A stretch of DNA of 35,422 nucleotides from an uncultured Blautia sp. (GCA_934426285.1 CAKRYE010000021.1:1-35422); one strand, 5' to 3'. Counted from the first letter of the stretch, positions 22,787 to 32,576 are shown. Made by a program: numbers and translations. The notes: a model not told the origin generated them from the letters alone.

Positions 22787-24325
22787 GTGAGTGGTAATAC
22801 TATGATCATATTGTCCGCATTTGTAGTCTATCTGTTGCTTATGATAGTGATCGGTGTGGTTTATATGAAGAAAACAAATAACTCAGAGGATTATTTTCTG
22901 GGAGGCAGAGGACTGAATGCCTGGGTGGCAGCTCTGTCTGCACAGGCATCTGATATGAGCGGATGGCTTCTGATGGGGCTTCCGGGTGCTATCTATTCAC
23001 TGGGAACCGGACAGATCTGGATCGCAGTGGGACTTTTTATCGGAACTGTACTGAACTGGCTGTGTATATCCAGAAGGCTTCGCAGATATACCATAGCAGC
23101 CAATAATTCCATGACGATCCCTGCATTTTTTGAGAATCGTTTTCAGGATAAGAAGCGAATCCTGCTTCTGATCTCATCAATTGTAATTGTGATCTTTTTC
23201 CTGGTGTATACGGCATCCGCACTGGCAGCAGGTGGTAAACTGTTTAATACCGTATTTGGAATTGATTATCATATAGCATTGGCAATAGGAGCCGGAGTTA
23301 TTCTCTGCTATACCTTTATGGGTGGATTCATGGCAGTCTGTGTCACTGACTTTGTACAGGGAACACTGATGCTGATAGGCCTTCTTGTTGTACCGCTGGT
23401 TGCTTATTTTATGCTTCCGGGAAATCTGACGGATCTGCTGAACCAGAGTGGGGCACAGGGAGGAGCAGCAGCTTTCCTTAATGCATTTGAGAACGGAGAA
23501 CGTAATTATACTTTTATTGAGATTTTCTCACAGCTTGCATGGGGACTGGGATATTGTGGAATGCCTCACATTCTTACCCGTTTTATGGCTGTGAAGAGTG
23601 AAAAAGAGCTGAAAAAATCCAGTGTGATCGCTATTGTGTGGGATATTCTTTCTCTGTCTGCAGCATGCTTTATCGGTGTGATCGGACGTGCTTATCTGTT
23701 ACCGGAAGTTCTGGGAACAGAGGGGGCATCTTCCTCTGAAAGTGTGTTTATAGAGATGATCGGGAAGCTGTTTTCCAATGACCTGGCACTTCCGTTTATC
23801 GGAGGAATTTTCCTCTGTGGTATTTTGGCGGCGATTATGTCTACAGCGGATTCCCAGCTTCTGGTAACTGCATCAGCAGCTTCAGAGGATTTGTATCATC
23901 AGTTTGTAAAGAAGGATGCAGATTCCAAAGAGATTTTAATGGTTGCCAGAGTTACAGTTATTATTGTTTCTGTTCTTGCTTTTGTGATCGCATGGAATCC
24001 AAACAGCAGTATTATGGGACTGGTATCAAATGCCTGGGCAGGACTGGGAGCAGCCTTTGGCCCCATCGTGGTGATGTCCCTGTTCTGGAGACGTACTAAT
24101 TTGGCAGGAGCTGTGGCAGGAATTGTTTCCGGCGGTCTGACTGTTATTATCTGGGACTACATTCCATTTGTATCCGGACAGACACTTGGTACCTATACGG
24201 GATTATATTCTCTGGCAGTGGGATTTGCAGTGAGTCTGGTAATGATTCTTGTATTCAGTCTTGCAACAAAAGCACCGTCTAAAGAGATCACAGATATGTT
24301 TGATGAAGTGGCTTCTATGAAATAA
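22787..24325 (+). CDS. putP: Sodium/proline symporter
   Basis: The 512-residue sodium:solute symporter (SSS family, LeuT fold) has about 13 membrane segments. PutP-like stretches are LGGRGLNAWVAALSAQASDMSGWLLMGLPGA, quoted as SAQASDMSGWLLMG (Na+ and proline site), GGFMAVCVTDFVQG, LGYCGMPHILTRFMA, and ILAAIMSTADSQLLV. It imports proline with Na+. The open frame extends to an ATG at 22709, but AAGGAGG (22771-22777) is nine bases ahead of the GTG at 22787, which gives normal PutP length (E. coli 502). It has its own promoter and a terminator at 24360. Confidence 0.92.
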   Translation: MSGNTMIILSAFVVYLLLMIVIGVVYMKKTNNSEDYFLGGRGLNAWVAALSAQASDMSGWLLMGLPGAIYSLGTGQIWIAVGLFIGTVLNWLCISRRLRRYTIAANNSMTIPAFFENRFQDKKRILLLISSIVIVIFFLVYTASALAAGGKLFNTVFGIDYHIALAIGAGVILCYTFMGGFMAVCVTDFVQGTLMLIGLLVVPLVAYFMLPGNLTDLLNQSGAQGGAAAFLNAFENGERNYTFIEIFSQLAWGLGYCGMPHILTRFMAVKSEKELKKSSVIAIVWDILSLSAACFIGVIGRAYLLPEVLGTEGASSSESVFIEMIGKLFSNDLALPFIGGIFLCGILAAIMSTADSQLLVTASAASEDLYHQFVKKDADSKEILMVARVTVIIVSVLAFVIAWNPNSSIMGLVSNAWAGLGAAFGPIVVMSLFWRRTNLAGAVAGIVSGGLTVIIWDYIPFVSGQTLGTYTGLYSLAVGFAVSLVMILVFSLATKAPSKEITDMFDEVASMK

Positions 24326-24359
24326 AGGGCTATCCAATTTTAGAGGAATTTGTTATAAT

Positions 24360-24395
24360 AGCAGTAGCGCGAGAAATTGTGCTGCTGCTTTTTTA
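24360..24395 (+). terminator. Terminator after putP
   Basis: AGCAGTAGC (24360-24368) pairs with GCTGCTGCT (24381-24389) with one G-T pair, followed by TTTTT. Confidence 0.85.
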
Positions 24396-24397
24396 AC

Positions 24398-24475
24398 CGA
24401 ATCAAACTGCGGAGCAGTTATTCGGTGTAGAGCACGTAGCGAAGCGGATGATTTTGTCCGCTTGATTAAAAAACA
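24398..24475 (+). repeat. Two-hairpin dispersed intergenic element, copy A (upstream of glf)
   Basis: Hairpin 1 is CCGAAT (24398-24403) with ATTCGG (24419-24424), with ACTGC/GCAGT stacked inside. Hairpin 2 is AAGCGGA with TCCGCTT (about 24442-24463). The element ends in an A run just before the glf ribosome site. A diverged copy in the same orientation follows glyQS at 32444-32522. It could be a structured leader RNA for glf or a small mobile or REP-like sequence. Confidence 0.7.
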
Positions 24476-24489
24476 AGAAGGTGTATAAC

Positions 24490-25605
24490 ATGAAAAAATA
24501 TGATTATCTGATCGTAGGCGCGGGACTTTTCGGTGCAGTTTTTGCACATGAAGCTACCAAAAAGGGAAAAACCTGTCTGGTTATTGATAAGAGAGGACAT
24601 ATTGGGGGAAATATTTATACGGAAGAGGTAGAGGGAATCCAGGTGCACAGATATGGAGCACATATCTTCCACACCTCCAGAAAGGATGTATGGGAGTATA
24701 TCAATCAGTTTGCTGAGTTTAATCATTTTGTAAATTCCCCCATTGCTGTTTATAAAGATGAATTGTACAATCTTCCTTTTAACATGAATACATTTCATCA
24801 GCTGTGGGGGGTAAAGACTCCTGCACAGGCTAAGGCGAAGATTCAGGAGCAGATAGCCAGAATGCATATTACTCATCCTAAAAACCTGGAAGAGCAGGCA
24901 TTGGCTCTGGTAGGACAGGATGTATATGAGAAGCTGATAGAGGGATATACACGGAAACAGTGGGGAAGAGAGTGCAAGGATCTGCCATCATTTATTATTA
25001 AGAGACTTCCTCTTAGATATACCTATGACAATAATTATTTCAAGGATCCATATCAGGGCATTCCTAAGGGTGGTTACACCCGCATTATCAAAAAAATGCT
25101 TGAGGGTGTGCAGGTATGCCTGAATACTGACTTTTTTGCAAATAAAGAGGAACTGATGGATCAGGCTGAAAAGGTTCTTTTTACAGGTATGATCGATGAA
25201 TTTTATGATTATTGCTATGGTGAACTGGAATACCGTTCCCTGCGTTTTGAGACAGAAACTCTGGAAATGGGTAATTATCAGGGAAATGCTGTGGTCAATT
25301 ATACAGATTATGAGGTGCCTTATACAAGGATCATTGAGCATAAGCATTTTGAGTTTGGAACTCAGCCAAAGACAGTGATCACCAGAGAGTATCCGGCTAC
25401 CTGGGAAAAAGGCAGGGAACCTTATTATCCGGTAAATGATCCGAAGAACAGTGAATTATTTGATAAATATGAGCGAAAAGCCCTGGAGGAGAAAAAAGTA
25501 CTTTTCGGAGGCAGACTGGGTATGTACCGCTATATGGATATGGATCAGGTGATTGAGGAAGCTCTTGCAATGGCAGAAACTGAGCTTGCCTATGAGGAAG
25601 AATAA
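24490..25605 (+). CDS. glf: UDP-galactopyranose mutase
   Basis: The 371-residue FAD enzyme interconverts UDP-galactopyranose and UDP-galactofuranose, the donor for galactofuranose in surface polysaccharides. It begins with the FAD-binding motif YLIVGAGLFGAVFAHE. HIGGNIYTE, HRYGAHIFHTS, YTRKQWGRECKDLP and the C-terminal GRLGMYRYMDMDQVI follow, all typical of bacterial UGM. The ATG at 24490 has AAGAAGG seven bases ahead; a GTG at 24481 is within that site. It is not embedded in a glycosyltransferase cluster here, so the sugar donor is probably used by enzymes encoded elsewhere. Confidence 0.96.
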   Translation: MKKYDYLIVGAGLFGAVFAHEATKKGKTCLVIDKRGHIGGNIYTEEVEGIQVHRYGAHIFHTSRKDVWEYINQFAEFNHFVNSPIAVYKDELYNLPFNMNTFHQLWGVKTPAQAKAKIQEQIARMHITHPKNLEEQALALVGQDVYEKLIEGYTRKQWGRECKDLPSFIIKRLPLRYTYDNNYFKDPYQGIPKGGYTRIIKKMLEGVQVCLNTDFFANKEELMDQAEKVLFTGMIDEFYDYCYGELEYRSLRFETETLEMGNYQGNAVVNYTDYEVPYTRIIEHKHFEFGTQPKTVITREYPATWEKGREPYYPVNDPKNSELFDKYERKALEEKKVLFGGRLGMYRYMDMDQVIEEALAMAETELAYEEE

Positions 25606-25652
25606 AAAGACTGAGAATAATATATAAGTGAAAACGAAAGGAACAGAGGTTT

Positions 25653-26252
25653 ATGGAAGATACACAGCTGATTGCCCTTTATTATAAAGAACATGATCCT
25701 ATGAAAAGAAAAATGTTTCTGGATCAGTCCATTGCAGCAGGAGAGGATACAGAGGGGAATGCCATTAGAAAGGAACTTTGGGATATCCGTTACAGTGCTG
25801 TTTCTGAGACAGGAGATGGACGTGCTGATGGATATTTGGGACTGTGGATGTCTCTGGAATACAACAGAGATGCAGGCAGGAGATTCTTTGGCATGAAAAG
25901 TGCAAAAAAAGAAATCGGTAAACATCTGGAAAAATTGAAATTCAGAGAATTTCAGCAGGGAGACGCACTTCGTCAGGAGCTTTTGTACAAAGAATGCTGC
26001 CATATGGTGAAAACATACATGGAATTGTGTGAAAAGGATAAGAATTATAATACCATAATCTGCGGAATCGTTCCCATCGGAGAAAAAGGTGCCAAAAACA
26101 AATTACAGGTAGATATTTATGAGACTGCTGTACAGCTTCCTGTAAATCTTGATATGCAGGAAGAACTGGGGATTATTACCAGGGCAGCAAGGGAAGCTTA
26201 TGAAAAGCATTTTCCGGGTGAAGGCGGACTGGACGCAAAAACAGGTAAATAA
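25653..26252 (+). CDS. Hypothetical protein (possibly DUF6553)
   Basis: The 199-residue soluble protein has no signal peptide or membrane segment. The first two thirds are mainly helical and charged (KEHDPMKRKMFLDQSIAAGED, quoted as MKRKMFLDQSIAAGE; GYLGLWMSLEYNRDAGRRFFG). The end contains NTIICGIVPIGEKGAKNKLQ, a more beta-like stretch. It may correspond to a small Lachnospiraceae family catalogued as DUF6553, but that is memory, not proof. An AGAGG site precedes the ATG. It lies 47 bases after glf and 50 before the peptidase gene, so it may be in one operon with glf. Confidence 0.65.
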   Translation: MEDTQLIALYYKEHDPMKRKMFLDQSIAAGEDTEGNAIRKELWDIRYSAVSETGDGRADGYLGLWMSLEYNRDAGRRFFGMKSAKKEIGKHLEKLKFREFQQGDALRQELLYKECCHMVKTYMELCEKDKNYNTIICGIVPIGEKGAKNKLQVDIYETAVQLPVNLDMQEELGIITRAAREAYEKHFPGEGGLDAKTGK

Positions 26253-26254
26253 AG

Positions 26255-26279
26255 TTACTGTGAACAGAGGGGACAGTAA
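26255..26279 (+). repeat. TTACTGT...ACAGTAA palindrome before the M16 peptidase gene
   Basis: TTACTGT (26255-26261) and ACAGTAA (26273-26279) form a 7 bp stem with an 11-base loop, directly after the stop codon of the hypothetical gene. The same arms occur after eno at 4830-4849. There is no T run on the plus strand. Confidence 0.55.
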
Positions 26280-26302
26280 TAAAAAATAACTTGGAGGCAG
26301 AA

Positions 26303-29227
26303 ATGAACAAAGAGAATTTGACAGCATATGAAGTGATAATGGAGGAAAATCTTACAGATATTCATTCCAGGGGATGGCTGCTTCGCCACAAAAAAACCGG
26401 CGCAAGAGTTATGCTGATCGAGAATGATGATGAGAATAAAGTATTTAATATCGCATTCCGCACACCGCCTAAGGACAGTACAGGTGTGGCACACATCCTG
26501 GAGCACAGTGTGCTCTGCGGATCCAGAGAGTTTCCATTAAAGGATCCTTTTGTGGAACTGGTAAAGGGTTCTCTGAACACATTCCTGAATGCAATGACTT
26601 ATCCGGATAAAACCTGCTATCCAGTAGCAAGCTGTAATGATCAGGATTTCCAGAATCTGATGCATGTTTATCTGGATGCGGTCTTCTATCCGAATATTTA
26701 TAAGAGAGAAGAGATTTTCCGTCAGGAAGGCTGGAACTATCATCTGGAACAGCCGGAAGGACCTCTGAAATATAATGGTGTTGTATACAATGAGATGAAG
26801 GGTGCATTTTCTTCTCCGGATGAGGTTCTGGAGCGTGAGATCATGAACCACCTCTTTCCTGATACCACTTATGGCTGTGAGTCAGGCGGTGATCCGAAAA
26901 ATATTCCGGATCTTACCTATGAGGATTTCCTGAATTTCCACAAAACCTATTATCATCCGTCTAACAGTTATATTTATCTCTATGGAAATATGGATATGGA
27001 TGAGAAGCTTAACTTCCTTGATGAGCATTATCTGTCTCATTTTGAATACCTGGATGTGGATTCTGTGATCAGGGAACAGAGGGCATTTGACGAATGCCGG
27101 GATGTGACACTGGAGTATCCCATCGCAGAGAATGAGGGAGAAGAGGATAATACCTATCTTTCTTATAATATGATCGCCGGAAATGCCGGGGACAGCCAGA
27201 TGGCAATGGCATTTGAAGTCCTTGACTATGCTCTTTTAAGTGCACCGGGAGCACCACTGAAACAGGCACTTCTGGATGCAAAGCTGGGCAAGGATGTCTA
27301 TGGCTCTTATGATGACGGAATTCTTCAGCCATATTTTACAGTGATCGCAAAAGGCTCCAATCCTGACAGAAAAGAAGAGTTCGTATCTGTGATCAGACAG
27401 GTGCTTGGAGATATTGTTAAGAATGGAATTGATAAAAAAGCAGTGGAAGCGGGAATTAATTACTTTGAATTCCGCTATCGTGAGGCAGACTTCTCCTCTT
27501 ATCCAAAGGGACTGATGTACAGCCTTGATATTCTGGGAGACTGGCTGTATGAGAGTAAAGCTCCTTTTGCACAGGTGCAGATGCTTAAGGTATTTGAGAA
27601 CCTGAAGAAAGCAGTAAATGAGGGATATTTTGAAGCACTGATCCGCAGATATCTTCTTGAGAATCCTCATGGCTGTATCCTTACTCTTGTGCCGAAGAAG
27701 GGACTGGCAGCTCAGCGAGAGAAAGAGCTGGAAGAGAAACTGGAAGCATACAGAAGCAGTCTTTCTGAAGAAGAGCTGAATACAATGGTCGAGAAGACCA
27801 AAGCACTGGAAGCATACCAGGAATCGGAGGAGGATCCGGAAGCACTGGAATGTATTCCTATGTTAAAGAGAAGTGATATTAAGAAAGAGGCCGGGAACTT
27901 TGTAAATGAAGAATTATCTGTAGATGACAGCCTGTTCCTTTATCATGAGGTATGCACAAATGGTATCGGATATGTAGATCTGATGTTTAAGACTGACAGC
28001 ATTGCACCGGAACAGATTCCTTATCTGGGACTGTTGAAATCTGTGCTTGGATATGTGGATACAAAGGATCACACATATGGAGAACTGTTTAATGAGATCA
28101 ATGCCAATACAGGTGGCATCAATTGTGGAGTAGAGGTTTTTGACAGAGCTGATTCAACAGAAGAGTTTCAGACTATGTTCTCTGTAAGGGGTAAGGCGCT
28201 CTATACAAAACTGGATTTCCTTTTCAAAATGATCCAGGAAATCCTGAACAGTTCAAAACTGGAAGATACAAAACGTCTCTATGAGATCATTGCGTCTGTG
28301 AAATCCCGTGCTCAGGTAAATCTGACCGGTGCAGGACATTCCACTGCTGTGCTGAGAGCAACAGCATATTCTTCACCTATGGCTGCATTCCAGGATGAGA
28401 TGGCAGGAATCGGATATTATCAGTTTATCGAGAAGCTGGAGAAAGATTTTGATCAGAGAAAAGAAGAAACAGTAGAAGAACTTCGCAGACTGATGAAGGA
28501 GATCCTTCGTCCTGAGAACTTTATGATCAGCTATACAGGAGAGAAGGAATCACTGGAAACTGTTAAGAAGCTGGCACTTTCTGTAAAAGAGGGACTTTGC
28601 ACAGAACCTGTGGAGAGATCACAGAACAAACTGACCTGTACAAAGAAAAACGAAGGCTTTAAGACCTCAGGACAGGTCCAGTATGTGGCTCAGACCGGTA
28701 ACTTTAAGAAAAAAGGTCTGGAATATACAGGTGCACTGGAAATTCTGAAAGTTATTTTAAGTTATGACTATCTGTGGATCAATCTGCGTGTAAAAGGTGG
28801 TGCATATGGATGTATGAGCGGATTTAAGAGAAACGGAGAGAGCTATCTGGTGTCCTACCGTGATCCTCATCTGAAACGTACGCTGGATGTATATAAGGGA
28901 ATTCCGGAGTATATCCGAGGCTTCCAGGCGGATGAAAGAGAGATGACAAAATATATCATCGGTACGATCAGCGGCAAGGATGTGCCCAAAACACCTCAGA
29001 TGAAAGGCTCTGTTTCAAAGACAGCCTATTTCTGCGGTGTGACAGAAGAGATGATCCAGAAAGAGAGAGATCAGATCCTGAATGCATCTGTGGAGGATAT
29101 CCATGGGCTGGCTGAGATCATTGAGGCAGTTCTGGCAGCAGACCAGATCTGCGTTGTAGGAAGTGAGAGCAAGGTATCTGAGGCTTCTGATGTGCTGATG
29201 GAAGTGAAATCACTGATCAACTGCTGA
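26303..29227 (+). CDS. M16C family zinc metallopeptidase (presequence-protease-like)
   Basis: The 974-residue insulinase-superfamily peptidase has the inverted zinc motif HILEH (64-68) and the distal zinc Glu164 in VVYNEMKG, with the two-halved layout of PreP/Cym1 enzymes that enclose and degrade small unfolded peptides. GSLNTFLNAMTYPDKTCYPVAS is a typical M16C stretch, and the C-terminal half carries the RVKGGAYGCMSGF substrate-site motif. There is no signal peptide, so it is probably cytoplasmic and recycles peptides. The start ATG at 26303 has TTGGAGG six bases ahead; the open frame from 26291 begins inside that site. era follows after 65 bases. Confidence 0.93.
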   Translation: MNKENLTAYEVIMEENLTDIHSRGWLLRHKKTGARVMLIENDDENKVFNIAFRTPPKDSTGVAHILEHSVLCGSREFPLKDPFVELVKGSLNTFLNAMTYPDKTCYPVASCNDQDFQNLMHVYLDAVFYPNIYKREEIFRQEGWNYHLEQPEGPLKYNGVVYNEMKGAFSSPDEVLEREIMNHLFPDTTYGCESGGDPKNIPDLTYEDFLNFHKTYYHPSNSYIYLYGNMDMDEKLNFLDEHYLSHFEYLDVDSVIREQRAFDECRDVTLEYPIAENEGEEDNTYLSYNMIAGNAGDSQMAMAFEVLDYALLSAPGAPLKQALLDAKLGKDVYGSYDDGILQPYFTVIAKGSNPDRKEEFVSVIRQVLGDIVKNGIDKKAVEAGINYFEFRYREADFSSYPKGLMYSLDILGDWLYESKAPFAQVQMLKVFENLKKAVNEGYFEALIRRYLLENPHGCILTLVPKKGLAAQREKELEEKLEAYRSSLSEEELNTMVEKTKALEAYQESEEDPEALECIPMLKRSDIKKEAGNFVNEELSVDDSLFLYHEVCTNGIGYVDLMFKTDSIAPEQIPYLGLLKSVLGYVDTKDHTYGELFNEINANTGGINCGVEVFDRADSTEEFQTMFSVRGKALYTKLDFLFKMIQEILNSSKLEDTKRLYEIIASVKSRAQVNLTGAGHSTAVLRATAYSSPMAAFQDEMAGIGYYQFIEKLEKDFDQRKEETVEELRRLMKEILRPENFMISYTGEKESLETVKKLALSVKEGLCTEPVERSQNKLTCTKKNEGFKTSGQVQYVAQTGNFKKKGLEYTGALEILKVILSYDYLWINLRVKGGAYGCMSGFKRNGESYLVSYRDPHLKRTLDVYKGIPEYIRGFQADEREMTKYIIGTISGKDVPKTPQMKGSVSKTAYFCGVTEEMIQKERDQILNASVEDIHGLAEIIEAVLAADQICVVGSESKVSEASDVLMEVKSLINC

Positions 29228-29292
29228 GAGTAAACATGATATTATGCTGCAGATATAGATGAAAAGTAATAATTTATAAGGAAAAGAACGAA

Positions 29293-30201
29293 ATGAATGA
29301 AAATTTTAAATCCGGATTTGTAGCGATCATCGGTCGTCCAAATGTAGGAAAGTCTACTCTGATGAACCACCTGATCGGTCAGAAGATCGCCATTACATCC
29401 AAGAAACCACAGACAACCAGAAATCGTATCCAGACTGTCTATACCTGTGATGAGGGACAGATCGTATTTCTTGATACTCCGGGTATCCATAAAGCAAAAA
29501 ACAAGCTGGGAGAATATATGGTACAGGTGGCAGAACGAACACTGAAGGAAGTGGATGCCATTATGTGGCTGGTGGAGCCCAGTACCTTTATCGGAGCAGG
29601 AGAGAGACATATAGCAGAACAGCTTCAGGGAATCGGAGTGCCTGTGATCCTGATCATCAATAAGATCGATACCGTATCCAAAGAGGAAATACTTCCTGCA
29701 ATTGATACCTACCGCAAGGTATGCGATTTTGCGGAGATCATTCCCTGTTCTGCACTGCGGGGACAGAATACCCAGGATATTATCGGCTGTATCCTGAAAT
29801 ATCTTCCATATGGACCTATGTTTTATGATGAGGATACGGTCACAGATCAGCCTCAGCGCCAGATTGTGGCAGAGGTCATCCGTGAGAAGGCTCTTCATGC
29901 TCTGGATGCAGAGATTCCTCACGGAATTGCAGTTGCCATTGATCAGATGAAAACACGTCCCGGAAAAAATCCGATCGTGGATATTGATGCGACTATTATC
30001 TGTGAGAGAGAGTCCCATAAGGGAATCATCATCGGCAAACAGGGTGCCATGCTGAAAAAAATCGGAAGCAATGCAAGATATGAGATCGAGCGAATGCTGG
30101 AATCAAAGGTTAATCTGAAGCTTTGGGTAAAGGTAAAAAAAGACTGGAGGGACAGTGATTTCCTCATCAAGAACTTCGGATATGACAAAAAAGAAATCTG
30201 A
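29293..30201 (+). CDS. era: GTPase Era
   Basis: The 302-residue GTP-binding protein binds the 3' end of 16S rRNA and assists 30S maturation. G motifs are GRPNVGKST (G1), the switch KPQTTRNR (G2), DTPGI (G3), and NKID (G4). The KH domain at the C-terminus has IIGKQGAMLKKIG and ends in WVKVKKDWRDSD. It forms an era-recO pair, as in many Firmicutes, with 20 bases between them. Confidence 0.97.
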   Translation: MNENFKSGFVAIIGRPNVGKSTLMNHLIGQKIAITSKKPQTTRNRIQTVYTCDEGQIVFLDTPGIHKAKNKLGEYMVQVAERTLKEVDAIMWLVEPSTFIGAGERHIAEQLQGIGVPVILIINKIDTVSKEEILPAIDTYRKVCDFAEIIPCSALRGQNTQDIIGCILKYLPYGPMFYDEDTVTDQPQRQIVAEVIREKALHALDAEIPHGIAVAIDQMKTRPGKNPIVDIDATIICERESHKGIIIGKQGAMLKKIGSNARYEIERMLESKVNLKLWVKVKKDWRDSDFLIKNFGYDKKEI

Positions 30202-30221
30202 GAATATGTAAGGATAAATCA

Positions 30222-30974
30222 ATGAGTGATCTGATAACTGTGCAGGGAGTGGTACTTTCGGCCATGCCTGTGGGAGAATATGACAAGCGGATTGTTCTTC
30301 TCACAAGAGAGAGAGGAAAAATTTCTGCTTTTGCAAAAGGCGCACGCCGCCCGAACAGCCCTTTTCTGGCAGCTGCAACTCCCTTTGTTTTTGGTATTTT
30401 TACTCTTTATGAGGGCAGGACAAGCTACAATCTGAATCAGGTATCTATCACTCATCATTTTGCAGAACTGGCAGAAAAACAGCCGGGTATCTATTATGGC
30501 TTTTATTTTCTGGAACTGGCAGATTATTTTGGACAGGAAGGGACCGATGAGAAGGATGCCATGAATCTGCTGTATGTGACGGTGAAAGCCCTTTTGAATC
30601 CACATATTGAGGATCGGCTGATACGCTGTATTTTTGAATTGAGGATGATGGTTGTACAGGGAATTGGTCCCTCTCTTTTTAACTGTACAGGCTGTGGGAA
30701 ACAGCCTGGGGAGGAAGAGGAACTTTTCTTTTCCCAGGAGGCACATGGTATATTGTGCAAGGAATGTCTCAGACAGGTGAAAGATGGGGGAAGAATCTCT
30801 CAGCCAGCCCTTTATGTCATGCGGTATGCTGCAGTGGCAGACCTGGGAAAACTCTATACCTTCACTGTGAAGGAGAAAGTACTGGTGGAATTAGAACGTT
30901 TCATACATAAATATATAGCGAAAAATACAGATAAAAAGTTCAAAAGCCTTGAAATTCTGGAAATAATGAGTTGA
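30222..30974 (+). CDS. recO: DNA repair protein RecO
   Basis: The 250-residue protein helps load RecA onto SSB-coated DNA together with RecR. It has an N-terminal OB fold (VQGVVLSAMPVGEYDKRIVLLTRERGK, quoted as EYDKRIVLLTRERGK), a helical C-terminal domain, and a zinc-finger pair CTGCG (about 146-150) and LCKEC (about 173-177). AAGGAT precedes the ATG. It lies directly after era; the glyQS gene downstream has its own promoter. Confidence 0.95.
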   Translation: MSDLITVQGVVLSAMPVGEYDKRIVLLTRERGKISAFAKGARRPNSPFLAAATPFVFGIFTLYEGRTSYNLNQVSITHHFAELAEKQPGIYYGFYFLELADYFGQEGTDEKDAMNLLYVTVKALLNPHIEDRLIRCIFELRMMVVQGIGPSLFNCTGCGKQPGEEEELFFSQEAHGILCKECLRQVKDGGRISQPALYVMRYAAVADLGKLYTFTVKEKVLVELERFIHKYIAKNTDKKFKSLEILEIMS

Positions 30975-30980
30975 GAAACC

Positions 30981-31009
30981 TTGCAAAAGAAAAGAGATAC
31001 AGCTATAAT
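30981..31009 (+). promoter_or_regulatory. Sigma-A promoter of glyQS
   Basis: TTGCAA (30981-30986) is separated by 17 bp from a perfect TATAAT (31004-31009). The predicted leader is only about 32 nt, so there is no room for a glycine T-box. Confidence 0.8.
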
Positions 31010-31047
31010 AGCGTTAGTCATATAAATAAAAGACGAGGAGAATAGTC

Positions 31048-32442
31048 ATGGAAAAAACAATGGACAAAATCATTGCGCTGGCAAAGGCAAGAGGATTTGT
31101 TTACCCGGGTTCCGAAATCTATGGTGGTCTTGCAAACACATGGGATTACGGTAATCTTGGTGTAGAATTAAAGAATAACGTAAAACGTGCATGGTGGCAG
31201 AAATTTATTCAGGAATCCCCATACAATGTAGGTGTTGACTGTGCGATCCTGATGAATCCGCAGACATGGGTTGCATCCGGACATCTGGGAAGCTTCTCTG
31301 ACCCGCTGATGGACTGTAAGGAATGTCATGAGCGTTTCCGTGCAGATAAGATCATCGAAGACTTCAGCCAGGAAAACGGCATTGAACTTGAGAGTTCTGT
31401 AGACGGATGGTCTCAGGAAGAGATGATGAACTTCATCAAAGATCACAATGTACCATGCCCTACATGCGGCAAACATAACTTTACAGATATCCGTCAGTTC
31501 AACCTGATGTTCAAGACATTCCAGGGTGTTACAGAGGATGCCAAGAATACAGTATACTTAAGACCTGAAACAGCACAGGGTATTTTCGTAAACTTCAAGA
31601 ATGTTCAGAGAACATCCCGTAAGAAAATCCCGTTTGGTATCGGTCAGATCGGTAAATCCTTCCGTAACGAGATCACACCGGGTAACTTCACATTCCGTAC
31701 ACGTGAGTTTGAGCAGATGGAGCTTGAATTCTTCTGTGAGCCGGATACAGACCTTGAGTGGTTTGCATACTGGAAGAGCTTCTGCCTGAACTGGTTACAT
31801 TCTCTTGGATTGAAAGATGAAGAAGTTCGTTACCGTGATCATGACGCAGAAGAGTTAAGCTTCTACAGCAAGGCTACTACAGACGTAGAGTTCCTGTTCC
31901 CGTTTGGATGGGGCGAGCTGTGGGGAATCGCTGACAGAACAGATTATGACCTGACTCAGCATCAGAATGTATCCGGACAGGATCTGACATACTTTGATGA
32001 TGAGAAAAAACAGAAATACATTCCATATGTAATCGAGCCGTCACTGGGTGCTGACCGTGTGGTACTTGCATTCCTGTGCAGCGCATATGATGAAGAAGTT
32101 CTGGATGCAGAGAAGAATGATGTCCGTACAGTCCTTCATTTCCATCCTGCACTTGCACCTGTTAAGATCGGTGTGCTTCCTCTTTCCAAGAAGCTTAATG
32201 AGGGCGCAGAGAAAATCTATCAGCAGTTAAGCAAGAAATATAACTGTGAATATGATGACCGTGGAAACATCGGTAAACGTTACAGAAGACAGGATGAGAT
32301 CGGGACTCCGTTCTGCGTAACTTATGACTTTGAGTCCGAAAACGACGGAGCAGTTACCATCCGTGACCGTGATACTATGGAGCAGGTTCGTGTGAAGATC
32401 GATGAACTGGATGCATATTTTGCGGATAAATTTACATTCTAA
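31048..32442 (+). CDS. glyQS: Glycine--tRNA ligase, single-chain (alpha2) type
   Basis: The 464-residue class II synthetase charges tRNA-Gly. It begins with [23 protein letters not shown] (quoted as [17 protein letters not shown]). Motif 2 is the [21 protein letters not shown] segment (quoted as [17 protein letters not shown]). A CxxC-type insertion ([15 protein letters not shown]) is present. Motif 3 has PSLGADRVV, and a C-terminal anticodon domain follows (from about residue 365). This is the homodimeric GRS found in Bacilli and many Clostridia, not the GlyQ/GlyS tetramer. A GAGGAG ribosome site and a strong promoter drive it; a hairpin element and a terminator follow. Confidence 0.97.
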   Translation: MEKTMDKIIALAKARGFVYPGSEIYGGLANTWDYGNLGVELKNNVKRAWWQKFIQESPYNVGVDCAILMNPQTWVASGHLGSFSDPLMDCKECHERFRADKIIEDFSQENGIELESSVDGWSQEEMMNFIKDHNVPCPTCGKHNFTDIRQFNLMFKTFQGVTEDAKNTVYLRPETAQGIFVNFKNVQRTSRKKIPFGIGQIGKSFRNEITPGNFTFRTREFEQMELEFFCEPDTDLEWFAYWKSFCLNWLHSLGLKDEEVRYRDHDAEELSFYSKATTDVEFLFPFGWGELWGIADRTDYDLTQHQNVSGQDLTYFDDEKKQKYIPYVIEPSLGADRVVLAFLCSAYDEEVLDAEKNDVRTVLHFHPALAPVKIGVLPLSKKLNEGAEKIYQQLSKKYNCEYDDRGNIGKRYRRQDEIGTPFCVTYDFESENDGAVTIRDRDTMEQVRVKIDELDAYFADKFTF

Positions 32443-32443
32443 C

Positions 32444-32522
32444 TGAATAAAATGCAAAGCAGTTATTCGGTTATATGAGTAAACAACAAAGTGGACGATT
32501 ATATCCGCCTGACTGAAAAAAA
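32444..32522 (+). repeat. Two-hairpin dispersed intergenic element, copy B (after glyQS)
   Basis: CTGAAT (32444-32449) pairs with ATTCGG (about 32465-32470), using one T-G pair. The run GCAGTTATTCGG is identical to copy A. The second hairpin is GTGGA with TCCGC (about 32491-32508), again with a G-T pair replacing the G-C of copy A, followed by TGACTGAAAAAAAA. The order and orientation match copy A at 24398-24475. Confidence 0.65.
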
Positions 32523-32576
32523 ACAGCAAGGGAGCTGTATCGGATGGGAATCCGGGCACTCCTTTGCTGTTTTTTA
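32518..32576. terminator. Terminator after glyQS
   Basis: AAAAACAGCAAGGGAG (32518-32534 region) pairs with CTCCTTTGCTGTTTTTT (32560-32575) with one mismatch-tolerant step, followed by A/T sequence. It is a strong stem with a T run and can act in both directions. Confidence 0.85.

Noticed and set aside
24351..24359. Extended -10 promoter TGTTATAAT after putP
   Set aside because: It has no -35 and would start inside the putP terminator hairpin, so it is more likely chance.
29228..29292. Promoter for era
   Set aside because: No acceptable -35/-10 pair is visible; era is probably read from upstream.
31010..31047. Glycine T-box or glycine riboswitch before glyQS
   Set aside because: The promoter leaves only about 32 nt of leader, too short for either.
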